Assembly: GCA_037178975.1 (NCBI GenBank)
Contig: JASJZH010000003.1
Span: forward strand, 7,564,001-7,628,000
DNA length: 64,000 nucleotides
Source: Oscheius tipulae
Taxonomy: Eukaryota; Nematoda; Chromadorea; Rhabditida; Rhabditidae
Direction: 5' to 3'
Below are positions 36,420 to 46,668 of the stretch, piece after piece. Below the pieces are notes generated by a model, which saw nothing but the letters and a program-made list of their open reading frames with translations, ran no database searches and was not told the origin of the DNA. Both the position numbers and the translations under genes were made by a program. Within the stretch, counting starts at the first letter, position 1, and each line of letters begins with the position of its first letter.

Positions 36420-37009
36420 CCGATTGTTACCTTTTGTTGTTTTTCAGTGCCTTAATTTTGATGAAATTTGAATAGTTATCCATTTGTTTTCTCTGAACGA
36501 TGTCTTTGGCTCGGGGAAAGAAAGATGTAAACAAGTGCGGGGGAAGGCTGGCTTCTTTCATGGCTCCGATCATCGGGTGCTCTTCTTGGTTCTTATTGGC
36601 TTGGGCTTTTTTTATTGATAGCTACCAACCATTTTGATTTGTACGCTGTTTGAACCAGTTCGTCGCTCTCGTTTACTTCTCCACTAGTTTTGTCTTTTAT
36701 GGTTCCCAGTACCACCCTTTTTCTGTTTATTACGATGTCGTCTCTTCCTTTCTCATCAGTTTCATATATTATTCTCCGGTCTCTTCTATTCGCTTCCATA
36801 ACAACTTCAACGGTTGGAAATTGAAATTGTTGTCTATCAGCCTTCCGTTCTGCTCTAAAATGTTCTTCGAGGGGCGATATCTGTCAATGTTTTTCCTGTA
36901 AGTGGCTCGTACAGAGACAGGGTTTTTGAGTGATCCTTTTCGCCAATCGTCCTAATCCTTCGAACCTTTTTGCCCACAACTCACAGTAGATTACAGACAT
37001 GCCGAAGGA
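36420..37009 (+). other. EF-1alpha 3' flank
   Basis: T-rich sequence after the EF-1alpha stop, presumably 3' UTR and terminator. A canonical AATAAA close to the stop was not found. Nothing else is recognised. Confidence 0.35.
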
Positions 37010-37270
37010 CGAACACTTGTAGTTTCTTCGAGGCCCTGAAGCAGCAGGTCGAAATCGTCAAAGATGCCGGCCTGATCACGGACAATGTGTTCCAATACAA
37101 GAAGTATTACCAGCCAATATGACCCTCATGCACATCTTTTCTCGTTCGTAAACGTTACAGGGTCAAGGGCTCCGTCGAACCCCTTATTCGTCGAGGAGAA
37201 TATTAGCGATGCGCACTTTTTTTGCCCAAATTGGACCAGGGCGGAAATGCTGCTATCAGTGGTATGAGAC
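37010..37270 (+). pseudogene. Unassigned coding-like relic
   Basis: The frame FEALKQQVEIVKDAGLITDN then VFQYKKYYQ, followed after an acceptor-like ACAG by RVKGSVEPLIRRGE and PKLDQGGNAAISG, looks like protein-coding sequence, but the pieces are in different frames with stops between them. There is no start codon context beyond MPKDEHL. No family is recognised; it may be a gene fragment left by a rearrangement. Confidence 0.25.
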
Positions 37271-37481
37271 CTGTCCTCCTATTTGTTGACTATATGGACA
37301 TAAATTTGTTGACTGACCAAAACTTTTCAGACAGACATAATTTGCAAAACACACGACAGTCCATAAAAGCGAACCAACAACTCTTTGTTCAAGACCTGCC
37401 TCCAAGCTTCAGAGAACAATCCTACCACGAATCTATGCCGTTCAGCTCATTAAAGCCCAGAGAAAGTAGAATTTATACCAT

Positions 37482-39126
37482 TCAAACAATACCCTTCTTC
37501 CTCAAAAGTACTCTTTTCCACAAGGGGAGTGGTCTGTCTTTTGTTGCCGCTGCTGGTGTCTCTTCTGTATTTCCTAGAACGCGGGCTGTGTTGCTGAGAG
37601 TCCTGTAGTCTGTTCCGTAGTCGGCCCTTTTGAAAAGACGGTCCATTTCCTGTGGTTTTCCAGTAAAACTCCTTAAAGAACTGGACATACCTCGACCATT
37701 AGCTTCGTCCTATCGGCTACGAATCGTAGCTCCGGGCAATTAGCTCCAACAGCCTCGGAGAGTGACCTTCGAAGAGCATGCTTCTCTTGTTCCAGAGTCG
37801 ATTGTACTTCCTCGTCTCTGACGCCGTCGCACAGCCAGTAGACGGAGGCCTCGGTGAAGGAGCTGTTGACTTTTATCTGGAAATAACAGCTTTGAAATGA
37901 GCTCCATTTCTCAAGTTATAGCAGGATTCGTTATGGTATTGCTCAAGTACAGTACAGGCGGATGGCTGAGTTTTTAACACACCATCATTTTTCCGTGAGA
38001 ATAGGTTATATTTAAGGGATTTTTAACAAGAGAGCTTACATAAAGAGGTTTGGCCTCAAAGAGCTATGAGTCCTTCAATTATTTCCTTCAAAAATCATCG
38101 TCGAACCCGGGGCATCTCCTGAAGATCAGCTTGTTTTCCATGGAATTTGTAACAAAAATTCGACACGTTTTCGAGAGAATGCATGGAAAAGCTGATCTTC
38201 GGGTCACTCAAATTTTGCAATACCTTGAATACTCAGCCCCTTCACCAAGTATTCCATGCTATGATACTATATTTTTTGCCCAAACCGATCTTGTTACAGT
38301 AGAAAATAGCCTACAGTATCAAACCCTAGTTCCTTCTGGATAAATAAGCTTTAACCGAGCCGCATACCGCTGGCTGACTATCCCCTGTAATGGAGCTGAC
38401 TAGCGCAGTTCCAGTATTTCACGGAAATTCCGCGCGGTATTTGATCCTCTGGCTCAGTCCGTTAGCACTCCGACTACAAATCAAACAACTCGGGTTCTAT
38501 TCCCGCATGGGTTAGCCCTTTTTGTCCTTTGACGAAACCTATAAAAACGCGTTGAGAAAGTTTTTTTTACATCAGCAGTTAGTTGAAAAATTATTATTTT
38601 TTTTATACTATTTTCTTTTTCCGCGCCTCTTTCCGATTTGCGCGCCGAATTCAAACGGACCAGTATATGCTCGCTCTAAAAATTCATATCAGCCATTTTA
38701 ACCCAAAAGCCAAGTAAAAATACTTACCCTACTAAATTGAACCGCCAACTTGGCTACGTTCTCATTTCCTCCGGCAGCTTCCTCGATCTTCATGGCCAGG
38801 ATCTGATTCAGCTGCTTCATCTTCTTCTCATCAAGCCTTCGCTGTTTTTGTCCCATTGAGGTCAACAGAATCCTGTCTTCTAGCCTGAATGTATGCATTT
38901 TCCATACTACACAACAAGAAACGGACCCCAGATCGTATCCTAGCCTTCTTCCGGTCTCGCGTTGGAAATTCCTGCCCATGGCGACGTCGTAGCGCCAAAC
39001 CTGACGCGGTAAGACCCCAAAACTCCCGTTGCGGCCAGTTTTTCGGGTCTTGTAGGAGAGAAAATGCACGAAACGGGCAGAGGACGAGCTTGGTACGAAA
39101 TGTTCAAGGTGTAGCCTTTGTAGCAT
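37482..39126 (-). CDS. RBFA: Mitochondrial ribosome-binding factor A
   Basis: RbfA assists maturation of the small ribosomal subunit, in animals within mitochondria. Exons: 38728-39126, 37691-37876 and 37482-37649. The first may be further split by a 42-nt in-frame intron (GTCCGTTTC...CATTCAG), so the protein is 250 or 236 residues. The N-terminus MLQRLHLEHFVPSSSSARF is suited to mitochondrial import. The KH-like RbfA core follows: KQLNQILAMKIEEA-like helix (written KMKQLNQILAMKIEEA), IKVNSSFTEASVYWLCDG, ALRRSLSEAVGANCPELRF and VEEMDRLFKRADYG, matching the family's second-strand V-Y-W and final D-x-L..AD-G. It starts 188 bp after the AUP1 stop on the same strand, which suggests an operon. The intron at 37877-38727 contains a SINE copy and an inverted repeat. 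Confidence 0.8.
38119..38202. repeat. Inverted repeat in RBFA intron
   Basis: GAAGATCAGCTTGTTTTCCA near 38119 and TGGAAAAGCTGATCTTC near 38186 are nearly perfect inverted copies (about 20 bp) with a loop of about 40 nt. It is a fold-back structure of unknown origin. Confidence 0.6.
38446..38515 (+). repeat. tRNA-like SINE copy in RBFA intron
   Basis: A-box TGGCTCAGTCCGTTAGCAC (38450-38468), CCGACTACAAATCAAACAAC, and B-box GGGTTCTATTCCC (38492-38504). It is preceded by ATTTCACGGAAATTCCGCG, related to the head sequence of the copies at 2960 and 13182. Confidence 0.65.
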
Positions 39127-39314
39127 CTTAATTTCAAGAGGTTTGGTTCGGAATAGCGAGAAAAAACGGAAAAAAATTGGCTAGAGTGGCCCGGAAAATA
39201 CGCAAAAATATCTAAAGAAAAACTTTATATCTACACGTACATCTTCTGGAAAATTTTCTTCGCGAGTTAGGGGACTTATAGTACAAATAGGCTGTCAGAA
39301 AAAAGAACTGGGGA

Positions 39315-41871
39315 CTAATGATCTCCGGAATCCATGTCGGCTGCGGCCCTGTGGAGATAGCGAGCCCGATTCTTCTCGATCATGTCCCATTTGCGGGTGA
39401 CGTAGAGACGCTTCCAGTCGCCCGGGTTTGCTGTGAGCTAGAAAAGAAGAAAATTTAGACTTTTGTGAAGAGAGAAATAACTGATTTCAACCGTTTTAGC
39501 TTCAATATTTTGAGTATAAATTTGTCGGTGCCTCCAGTCTTTCTTGGTAATAATTGAGGTTCAGCTTTTCACTACCAGGATACGGTAAATGTAGAGTTTT
39601 AAATAAAAAAAAGGTAATTCGATCCTTTGAGACATGCTTCGAAGCAAGGAATGGATCTGTAATCTACCCGTTCAGGAAGCACCCGCAATTTCAAAAGGGT
39701 GATATTGAGAACATATTTACGGTTTCCAGGCTATCAATTGTTCCAGTTGCTAAATTGACATGCCTTGTGAGTTGACGAGAAATGTTAAGAAGCTAATTGC
39801 TGCACATTCGAAGACATGTATTACTTTAAAAGATGGGGAAATGAAAATAACAGACCCGTTACAAGACTTATTGCTCAAGACAATTATTTGGTCGGCGCTT
39901 TTCAAACACGTTATTCTGTATCCAAACAAAACCGCGAAGAAATGAAGGGACTTGAAACAGCCCAGTCCTGGCAAATCTTCGTTTTAGACCTCAAAAACTT
40001 ATTCCATTTCTGTGTTTCCCACAAATACAGTACTTAAATGGCGAACAGTACAAAAAAGACTAACCTTTCCAGACGCGCTAGACGTCATTCCGGTCAGCTT
40101 CCCGGTCTTGATTCGTTCCACTGTTTCCTAAACATTCACCGTTAGTAAAGCTGCGCAAAAAAAAACGGTTACAAACCTTCGGATCCATGGTCTTCTCCAG
40201 ATCCTGCCTAATTGAATAGAGCTGAATGGCCGGATGGGACTGTTTGATGCGCATCGCTAGCTCGTCCATCCGTCTCGAGTCCATCTGTGTCTTTTTGGCC
40301 GGGCGGGCAGCAGGGGCTGCCTTGGCGTGTCGTTTGGCAGCTTCCACAGCGTCCTGGTTCGTGATATTCGAGGTCGAGATGCTCAAATTGTTGGCGATGG
40401 TCCGACTGACGCGGACAGCAAAATCTTCGACCGGTTCCTCTTCGTTTTTGGCCACTACAGGCAGCCAATTCACGTGGATTACGGTAAAGGGGAGCACGAG
40501 GAACCAGAAGACGTCAGCGTACCAGCTCGAGCCTAGAAGGGCTACCCGGACATCGAGTGGGCGCCAGACTCGGATGCTTATGGGCTGGATTTGGGTCGAG
40601 ACTTCCATTGGCCAGGTACTGAAAGTTTTGTTATTAACCCGATTAATGATTCAAAAACCATATTTAGATGTTTTCGAGGAAGCCATTTGGCAAAAGTCGA
40701 ACAGAGGATTTTTTAGCTGAATAAGTATGTCCACTCACTATAAAGGGTTTTTGGCCTTCAAGCAAAGTTTGAGTTTTTCATAGTTCTAGCGAAAAAGTGG
40801 TGTATTGGTAAGAAGAGCCACTTCCAAAACGCACGGTTCGATCACCGTGGATGACAAACTTTTTGATAGAATTGTAAAACGGTACCTGAATTTGAGGAGA
40901 GCCACTTGGCCATTGGTGATGGAGCTCTCGGGAAAGGCTAGAAGAGGCAGTTCTTCGCTCTCGACGTGACGACGAGCCTGACGGATAAACTCATTGCGTC
41001 CCTCCTTGAGTCCGAGGTCGTGGTAGCCAAAGCACCTGGAAAAGGAGAGGATTTTACAGGACCAATTCCTTCATAGGTTATAAATTATAATGAACATATT
41101 CTTTATTGCTAAAGCGCAATGATGTCTGTCCGTCCTTATACCTGTCACGGTGTCAGCACAAATGCGTGTCAACACTGATACCCAAAAATGCAAACAAGAC
41201 ATTTCATGTCAAGAGACAAGGGGGAGAATCAACCAGCGGTGCAAATTCTGTAAATAGGGAAGCGGCGAAGCCGCCTGTTATCCGTACTAAGCCAAGAGAA
41301 AAAGGCTGCAAAAGCGGAAAAACGTTTAAAAAAAATCCGACTAACCATCGAAGAATAGACGGAATATCCCAGACGGACGGCAGGATGCACGCCTGTACCA
41401 TGTCGACGGCCAAATGATCCAGCGCGCTCACATGATTTGCGCACATCACCTTCACTTTTGAGGCCCTGCAATCATTTATTTTGCAAAAAAAAAGTAGACC
41501 AACCTGTGTCCACTTTGCCACACGACGACGCCGAGAAGAGTGCACATGATCCGGACGACGATGGCTCGCAGTTTTGTCGATTTTCGGAGCAGGCAGGCGA
41601 CCAGAAAGGCATGCAGGCCGAGGAAAATGCGCACGGTCAGCACCACGAGGCCTGGAAACTCATTTATTAGTTTTTACCACTGGGAAACAGTAACTTGAAG
41701 CCTAGAAAAAGCCTGGAAAAGAATCAAGATTGAAGTCCAAAAATTACAGTGGGAGACTAGAAAGACGGAAAACTGACCGATTGGGGCGTAGAGGACGAGA
41801 AGAAACTGGGTAAAGACTGACGGGGCCCGCTCGGTGTCGAAAATATCCTTGATGGCGACCGGCTCGCTCAT
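39315..41871 (-). CDS. AUP1: AUP1-like lipid-droplet/ER protein (acyltransferase fold plus CUE domain)
   Basis: AUP1 sits on lipid droplets and the ER and recruits the E2 enzyme UBE2G2 for ER-associated degradation. Seven exons (41778-41871, 41504-41651, 41346-41465, 40886-41035, 40177-40618, 40065-40127, 39315-39437) give 379 residues. In order: a hydrophobic hairpin (FLLVLYAPIGLVVLTVRIFL), an acyltransferase-like NHVSALDH motif, FPESSITNGQVALLKFS, WPMEVSTQIQPISI then RVWRPLDVRV, FTVIHVNWLPVV, a CUE domain (MDELAMRIKQSHPAIQLYSI then RQDLEKT), and a C-terminal helix (DWKRLYVTRKWDMIEKNR) of the kind that binds UBE2G2. One intron (40619-40885) contains a tRNA-like repeat. RBFA follows after 188 bp. 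Confidence 0.92.
40793..40865 (+). repeat. tRNA-like repeat, second family, in AUP1 intron
   Basis: GTGGTGTATTGGTAAGAAG, then CGGTTCGATCACCG and GATGACAAACTTTTTGATA. It shares body and tail with the copy at 11930 but has a better B-box. Confidence 0.6.
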
Positions 41872-42959
41872 CTGAAAGCTCGTTTTATCCGCGTAAAAAT
41901 CGAAGTGGGTAACCCATTTGCATATTGACAAGGAGTGACGGAATTCAACTGGTGTAAGTACTCTTGGAACTAGGAATGCAATAGTTTTGCTTTGGAAATC
42001 ACAAACAGTTCTAATTATCGTGCTGGAAGGAAATCTGCAGTGTGGATACTCTTACTCTTACTCCCGCAAATTGTCAGAAACTGGCGGCTCCGTGTTGAAA
42101 CTAACCGCAACCTGCAGAAAGCTCAAACCTACTGCCATTTCGCATAGTTTAAGGAAGGAAACAGTAGAAACTTTCAAGTGTTTTGAGTTGATAGTTGCAA
42201 AAGCACGAAAATAAACTGAAAACCCACTACAAACACTTGCGTAGCATGAGCTTATACAAAAAAGACTAAAGCTCCGCTATAGCCGTTGCCAAAGCTACGT
42301 ACTTTCAGTTACGCGAAATTGCGGAAATACGAAAATTACAATGAATTTTCAAGAAAAGTTTTGTATGCAATTTCGCGTAGCTACTGTCAAGTTTTGGAAA
42401 CGGCTATAGTTCCCACAATTTTAGATTATGTAATATTCAACGTTTCAGACAGGCGCATATCTCTTGTGAGTTCCTTCTCAAATATATACCTGTACAACGG
42501 TCTTTTGTGACCATGAAAACGAGAGGTTGCCCACTTCAAAGCTACTTGATCCTAACCCTTTCGCAACAATTATAATCGCAATTTCCAGATATAAGCCGTA
42601 AACTTTTCTCATTAAAACCGAGGTAATACAGGCTGAAAAGAACAATTTATCAACGAGGGAATGTATCAACAACACAACAACAAAGTTATAGCATGAGAGG
42701 GCGCAAGAAAGGTATCACTAGACTTGGTTTTTTTGTTGCACAAACATTGTAAACGGGAAGGGGAACAAGGAAAATGATAGAAAAGAGATCACAGGAGGGA
42801 AACTACATGGAAAAGTTCACTTTTTTGAGGTCCAACAACTTTTATAGTATTTTGGGGTCAGAAAATTGCTAGTTTGAACTGATTGTAAGTGTAAAAGTTC
42901 TAGGGGTACCCTACCATAAAATTAGGCAAAAATAATGGGAAAATGCTAAGAAAATTGAC
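41872..42959. other. Intergenic between AUP1 and the C2H2 gene
   Basis: It contains one 133-bp fold-back element (42277-42409). The remainder is AT-rich with no recognisable gene; it includes the AUP1 promoter side. Confidence 0.45.
42277..42409. mobile_element. 133-bp fold-back MITE-like element
   Basis: CTATAGCCGTTGCCAAA at the left end is the inverted copy of TTTGGAAACGGCTATAG at the right, and a second inner pair follows (GTTACGCGAAATTGC with GCAATTTCGCGTAG). Nearly the whole element folds on itself. It has no coding capacity, as for miniature inverted-repeat elements. Confidence 0.7.
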
Positions 42960-45320
42960 CTAATTTAGGGGCAAGAATCGTCGGTTGCGAATCTGGACAT
43001 CTGGGGCGAAGCGGTCGCGCCAGCTTTTGGCGGTTTTCTGTAAGATTTGTATTTGAAAAATGTTAGGAAAATGGAAATACCTCGGGAACAAGACGAGGTC
43101 CATTCGGCCCGTCGACTTTCTTGTATCCGCGCGGGACGTCACCCTCACCAAAAAGACGAAGACGGGCCTCGTTAGACTCGAGTTGGCGGATCGTCTTTCG
43201 CTGCGTAACGAGCATGTCGCGGTGGACGGTCTGTGGAAGAACGAAATCCTCGGTGGTGTAAATGGTCTCCTCGAATTCTGCGCCATCTTCCTCCGTGACG
43301 GTACGAAGGGCATTCGCAAGGTTCTGGGTACTCTCCACGACGACTTCTAAAACGAAAAAGGTATTGTGATGCCAGAGATATATTCACGATTAGTAATATC
43401 AGTTTTTCCTTATTTCACGACCAGAGTTTTGCAATGAATTCAAACCAGACCATTCCCAATGTTCAGTTTCTCCAAAAATTCTTTCAGTTTTTAGCGAGTC
43501 CTCCTCAATTCAATTTAGTAGTCTTCTATTATCTTTAGCAAATTTGTGAGCTTACTCCTGATGACTACTTTTTAGCTCTCATATGGTTGTTCGTTTATAG
43601 ATAGCTACTTGGCTCCAAAGCAATCATATTTTATACTCGCAAGTTATTCTTTTCGGCTGACAAGTGTGAGTATTGATACTTTCAGTACACTGTTCAAATG
43701 ACTGGCTCTTTTTGTAATTACTGAAGTAGGCCCAAAAATTTTGACGTCAGAGGCGATGCCACTAGCTTGCCATCTATCCTTTTAACAACATCTTGATGAA
43801 ATGAAGATCTATAACGACAACGAATGAAAATGACCCATAATTTTGTGCCTGTGCCTGACCGGAAACTTTGCGTCGGCTAGATCATCATTTTAGGTATCTC
43901 TGGGGCAAAACAACTCGCTGACATTTTAAAAACCAACCTTCGGTAGATTCACCACCCTCCGTCGACAGAATAGCCTTGATCCTGTTGGCGTAATATTCCG
44001 ACATCTCGATGCTGGCCTCATTCGCCTAAATTTCGATTACTCTCTGTCAATAAAAAAAAAGGAAGAGGGGACTGACATTTTTCGGTACACTAAGGCGGTT
44101 TACCTTGAGAACGGTGTTTCTGTCCGCATAGAGTTTTCGAGCTGCTGCTGGAGCGGCCTTCGTCGGTTCCTCATCCATTTTGGCCTTCTTGCCTTCGGTT
44201 TGGGGTGTTACTAAATGGCAATTTCGTTAGGAAGAGCGATAAAATGGTACCTGGAGTTGAAGCGAGGCGTTTAGTCGGAGATTTGGCCGGAATGTCGCAG
44301 CCGTGGTAGGCGTAGAAGACGTTACCTTCCGTCCAAGTCGGCCACTCGTTCACGGGATTTAGGCAGGCGGAACGGCAGTTTTTCAGGGCAATCTCGTGGA
44401 TTCGCCTGCAAATACGTACAATATAAAAGTAGTCTAGCAACCAGTCTGCTCAAAATTTTCATAGATCAGCAGAGCTATGTTCTACTTATCCTGTCCAACT
44501 GTCTCTGCATATTCTATCCCTAATAGTCCACCCTTCTACAGACATCCTTCCTTCTGCAGACCCTGCGAAGGTAACAGAGGGAGTCTCTATTTCTCGTATT
44601 GTCCCTAGCATACCACGCACCTCTAACCTAGTCCATCTGTCTCTGTCAACTCGTCAGGAATCGAAATGTTGAGAGTAGGGATATTCTTCTGACTGTCATT
44701 CTATCTTCTATTTTACTGGCTTTAGTTGCCATTTTTTCTGAATCTTGTCTTCTCTCAGCTCTTGTGGTCAAACCATTCTTATCCTGTCAGTCTGTCTCCG
44801 CCAACTTCTCCCGCACTTATTCTGTTCTGTCTCTTACACCTGACCGTTCTAAGTCTGTCACTCGTTTATTTTCCCTAACAGTCAATTTCTGGCACATAGC
44901 CTCGTAAAATACCGGTCAAACTACAAAAATAACTAAAAATGACAAAGAAACTTGCTTAAGATAGAAATGAGCCAGCGGTTCCACCTGAAGATGTCGCTTG
45001 AATCCACTCAACGTCTTGTAGCCATATGTGCAACGTCGACAGAATGGGCATGTAATTCCCTTGTCTTGGAGCATCTAAATTTATTGAATTTGCCATTCGA
45101 AAATTTGTAAAAACTCACATTCCGGACCTGTTTGTCGTCCTTGCCCTTGGCAGCATGATCGGAAAGGTGTTTGTGCATCTCGTGAACGCTGAGACAGCGG
45201 AAGAGACAGACTGAACATTCCCAGGGAGAGCTCTTCTTGACCGGGGTCGTCGGGCTGTTCGAAGGAACGTGAATCGGCATGCCGAAGCATTCGATGGCGG
45301 CCTTGTTGAAGTTGTACTTT
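42960..45320 (-). CDS. C2H2 zinc-finger protein, unidentified (5' end not resolved)
   Basis: Exon-like segments, read in minus order: 45117-45320 with a finger WECSVCLFRCLSVHEMHKHL then SDH; about 44955-45077 with ITCPFCRRCTYGYKTLSGFK then RH; about 44251-44403 (CRSACLNPVNEWPTWTEG); 44104-44210 (TEGKKAKMDEEPTKAAPAAA); about 43939-44026 (ANEASIEMSEYYANRIKAIL); 43081-43346 (ESTQNLANALRTVTEEDGAE); and 42960-43037 ending RNRRFLPLN. Exon joins from 44210 to the stop keep frame. Two classical fingers and an acidic, helical C-terminal half suggest a nuclear protein. The first exon was not found, and I do not recognise the family. Confidence 0.6.
44404..44954 (-). other. Large intron of the C2H2 gene
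   Basis: It separates the exon ending at 44404 side from the finger exon at 44955. The sequence is rich in CTGTCT/TCTGTC words on the plus strand, reminiscent of the CT-rich head of the nested units at 30218 and 31890, but no open frame is kept. Confidence 0.4.
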
Positions 45321-46668
45321 CTGCAAATGAGAGTTATGAGCTATACTGAGTTTTCCTCTATTTCAGTAGTTTCTTGGTCACATCATGATGTGATCGTTCA
45401 AACTTATAGGTCTTTTCCCATTTAGTACGGATTTTAGACAGTGTTCTCATTTAGGATGTTGTTTTCATTTCCCAGTCAAAAAGTATCGAATTTTCTATTC
45501 CCACACCGTTTATTGCACCGCCTGAAGGACAAACAACCAACAACACTGTTTTTGTCTCTTTTGATTTTGACACTAAATACTAGTTCTTTTTGCATTAGCG
45601 TGTCTGTACCTTTTCCAGTATACCTTCTCGTGGAGTTCAGACAATATGAGAGACCATAGACGCATTTTTAGACACTACCCGAACTTAATTTCAAGCAGAA
45701 TATAGGGAAAAGGGAACTACTAGACTATTAGAGTCTATTGACAGAATGACAAGATCGTAGAGACTTCTCCTGACAAAGATAGTCAGTTTATTCGACTTAA
45801 AGGGACAGTGATATTACGAGTGCATAGATGCACGGCGGAACGAGTTTTCAAATCGGGTCCCACTTCCCAGAAAGTCCATTTTGCATTTTTCGATGCTTCA
45901 CATCCATTTTTATAACTTCTAAATGTGTTCTATCGACTCAACACCCGTAATGTCAGTGTTCCATCACGGCGTGTTAAGCGCGCCGCCACTTTTTCAAACC
46001 GGGCGCAAATGTCGCTCGTTTTCTCAAGTACAGTATCCTACAGAAATCGTGGTTTAAGCCGGTTTTTGGCACAGAATACCGTATACCCTACATTAATCTA
46101 AAAAGAGGCTAGAGAACTAATTTCGAACTCCCGTCCTCGAAATAAGAAATTGGCGCGAAAAAAATTGGCGACGCCTTTTTGCATGAGCGTAACACGCCGT
46201 GCCATTAACGATGCCCTGTCCGAAACAACGTCAAACTCCAGACAGTCCTAGACAGGTTTTAAATCCTAAGCAAGCTTATTCTCAGTTCTTATTTACTCAC
46301 AAAACCCTCCTCCTAGGTCCAGGACATGCCCAAAACATCGCCCTAGAAATCTTATAGTGTCTCCAGCGAAAACAGACAACAGGGCCGAGAAAAACAGCCT
46401 ATTTTCACCTCATAGAGTTACGAAATTCTAGCGTGTTGTTCCCAATTCGAAACCTACGGTTCCGCTCCCCTTTTGACCAAGGAGCTTCCCATCCTCTTTT
46501 CCTAGAGTTACTCCAACTGGGCAATTAATAAACTTTTCTTTACTTTCTACACAAACAAAATTTTGCTTTCAACACTAGAAATTACTCCAACTTGAAGTTA
46601 GAAATATTTAAAAAAGAATCGAAACTATTCCGCAGTAAAGCTAGTTTCCTCAGCTCGTGGTTACTAGA
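45321..46668. other. Intergenic with a fold-back repeat
   Basis: No coding region was recognised. It holds the inverted repeat at 45965-46201, and divergent promoters for the C2H2 gene (-) and PI4K2 (+) must lie here. Confidence 0.45.
45965..46201. repeat. Inverted repeat, possible MITE
   Basis: CACGGCGTGTTAAGC (45965-45979) pairs with GCGTAACACGCCGTG (46187-46201), one mismatch, with 207 nt between. Sequences GGACAG near 45803 and CTGTCC near 46217 might be more distant ends of a larger element, but that match is short. Confidence 0.5.
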
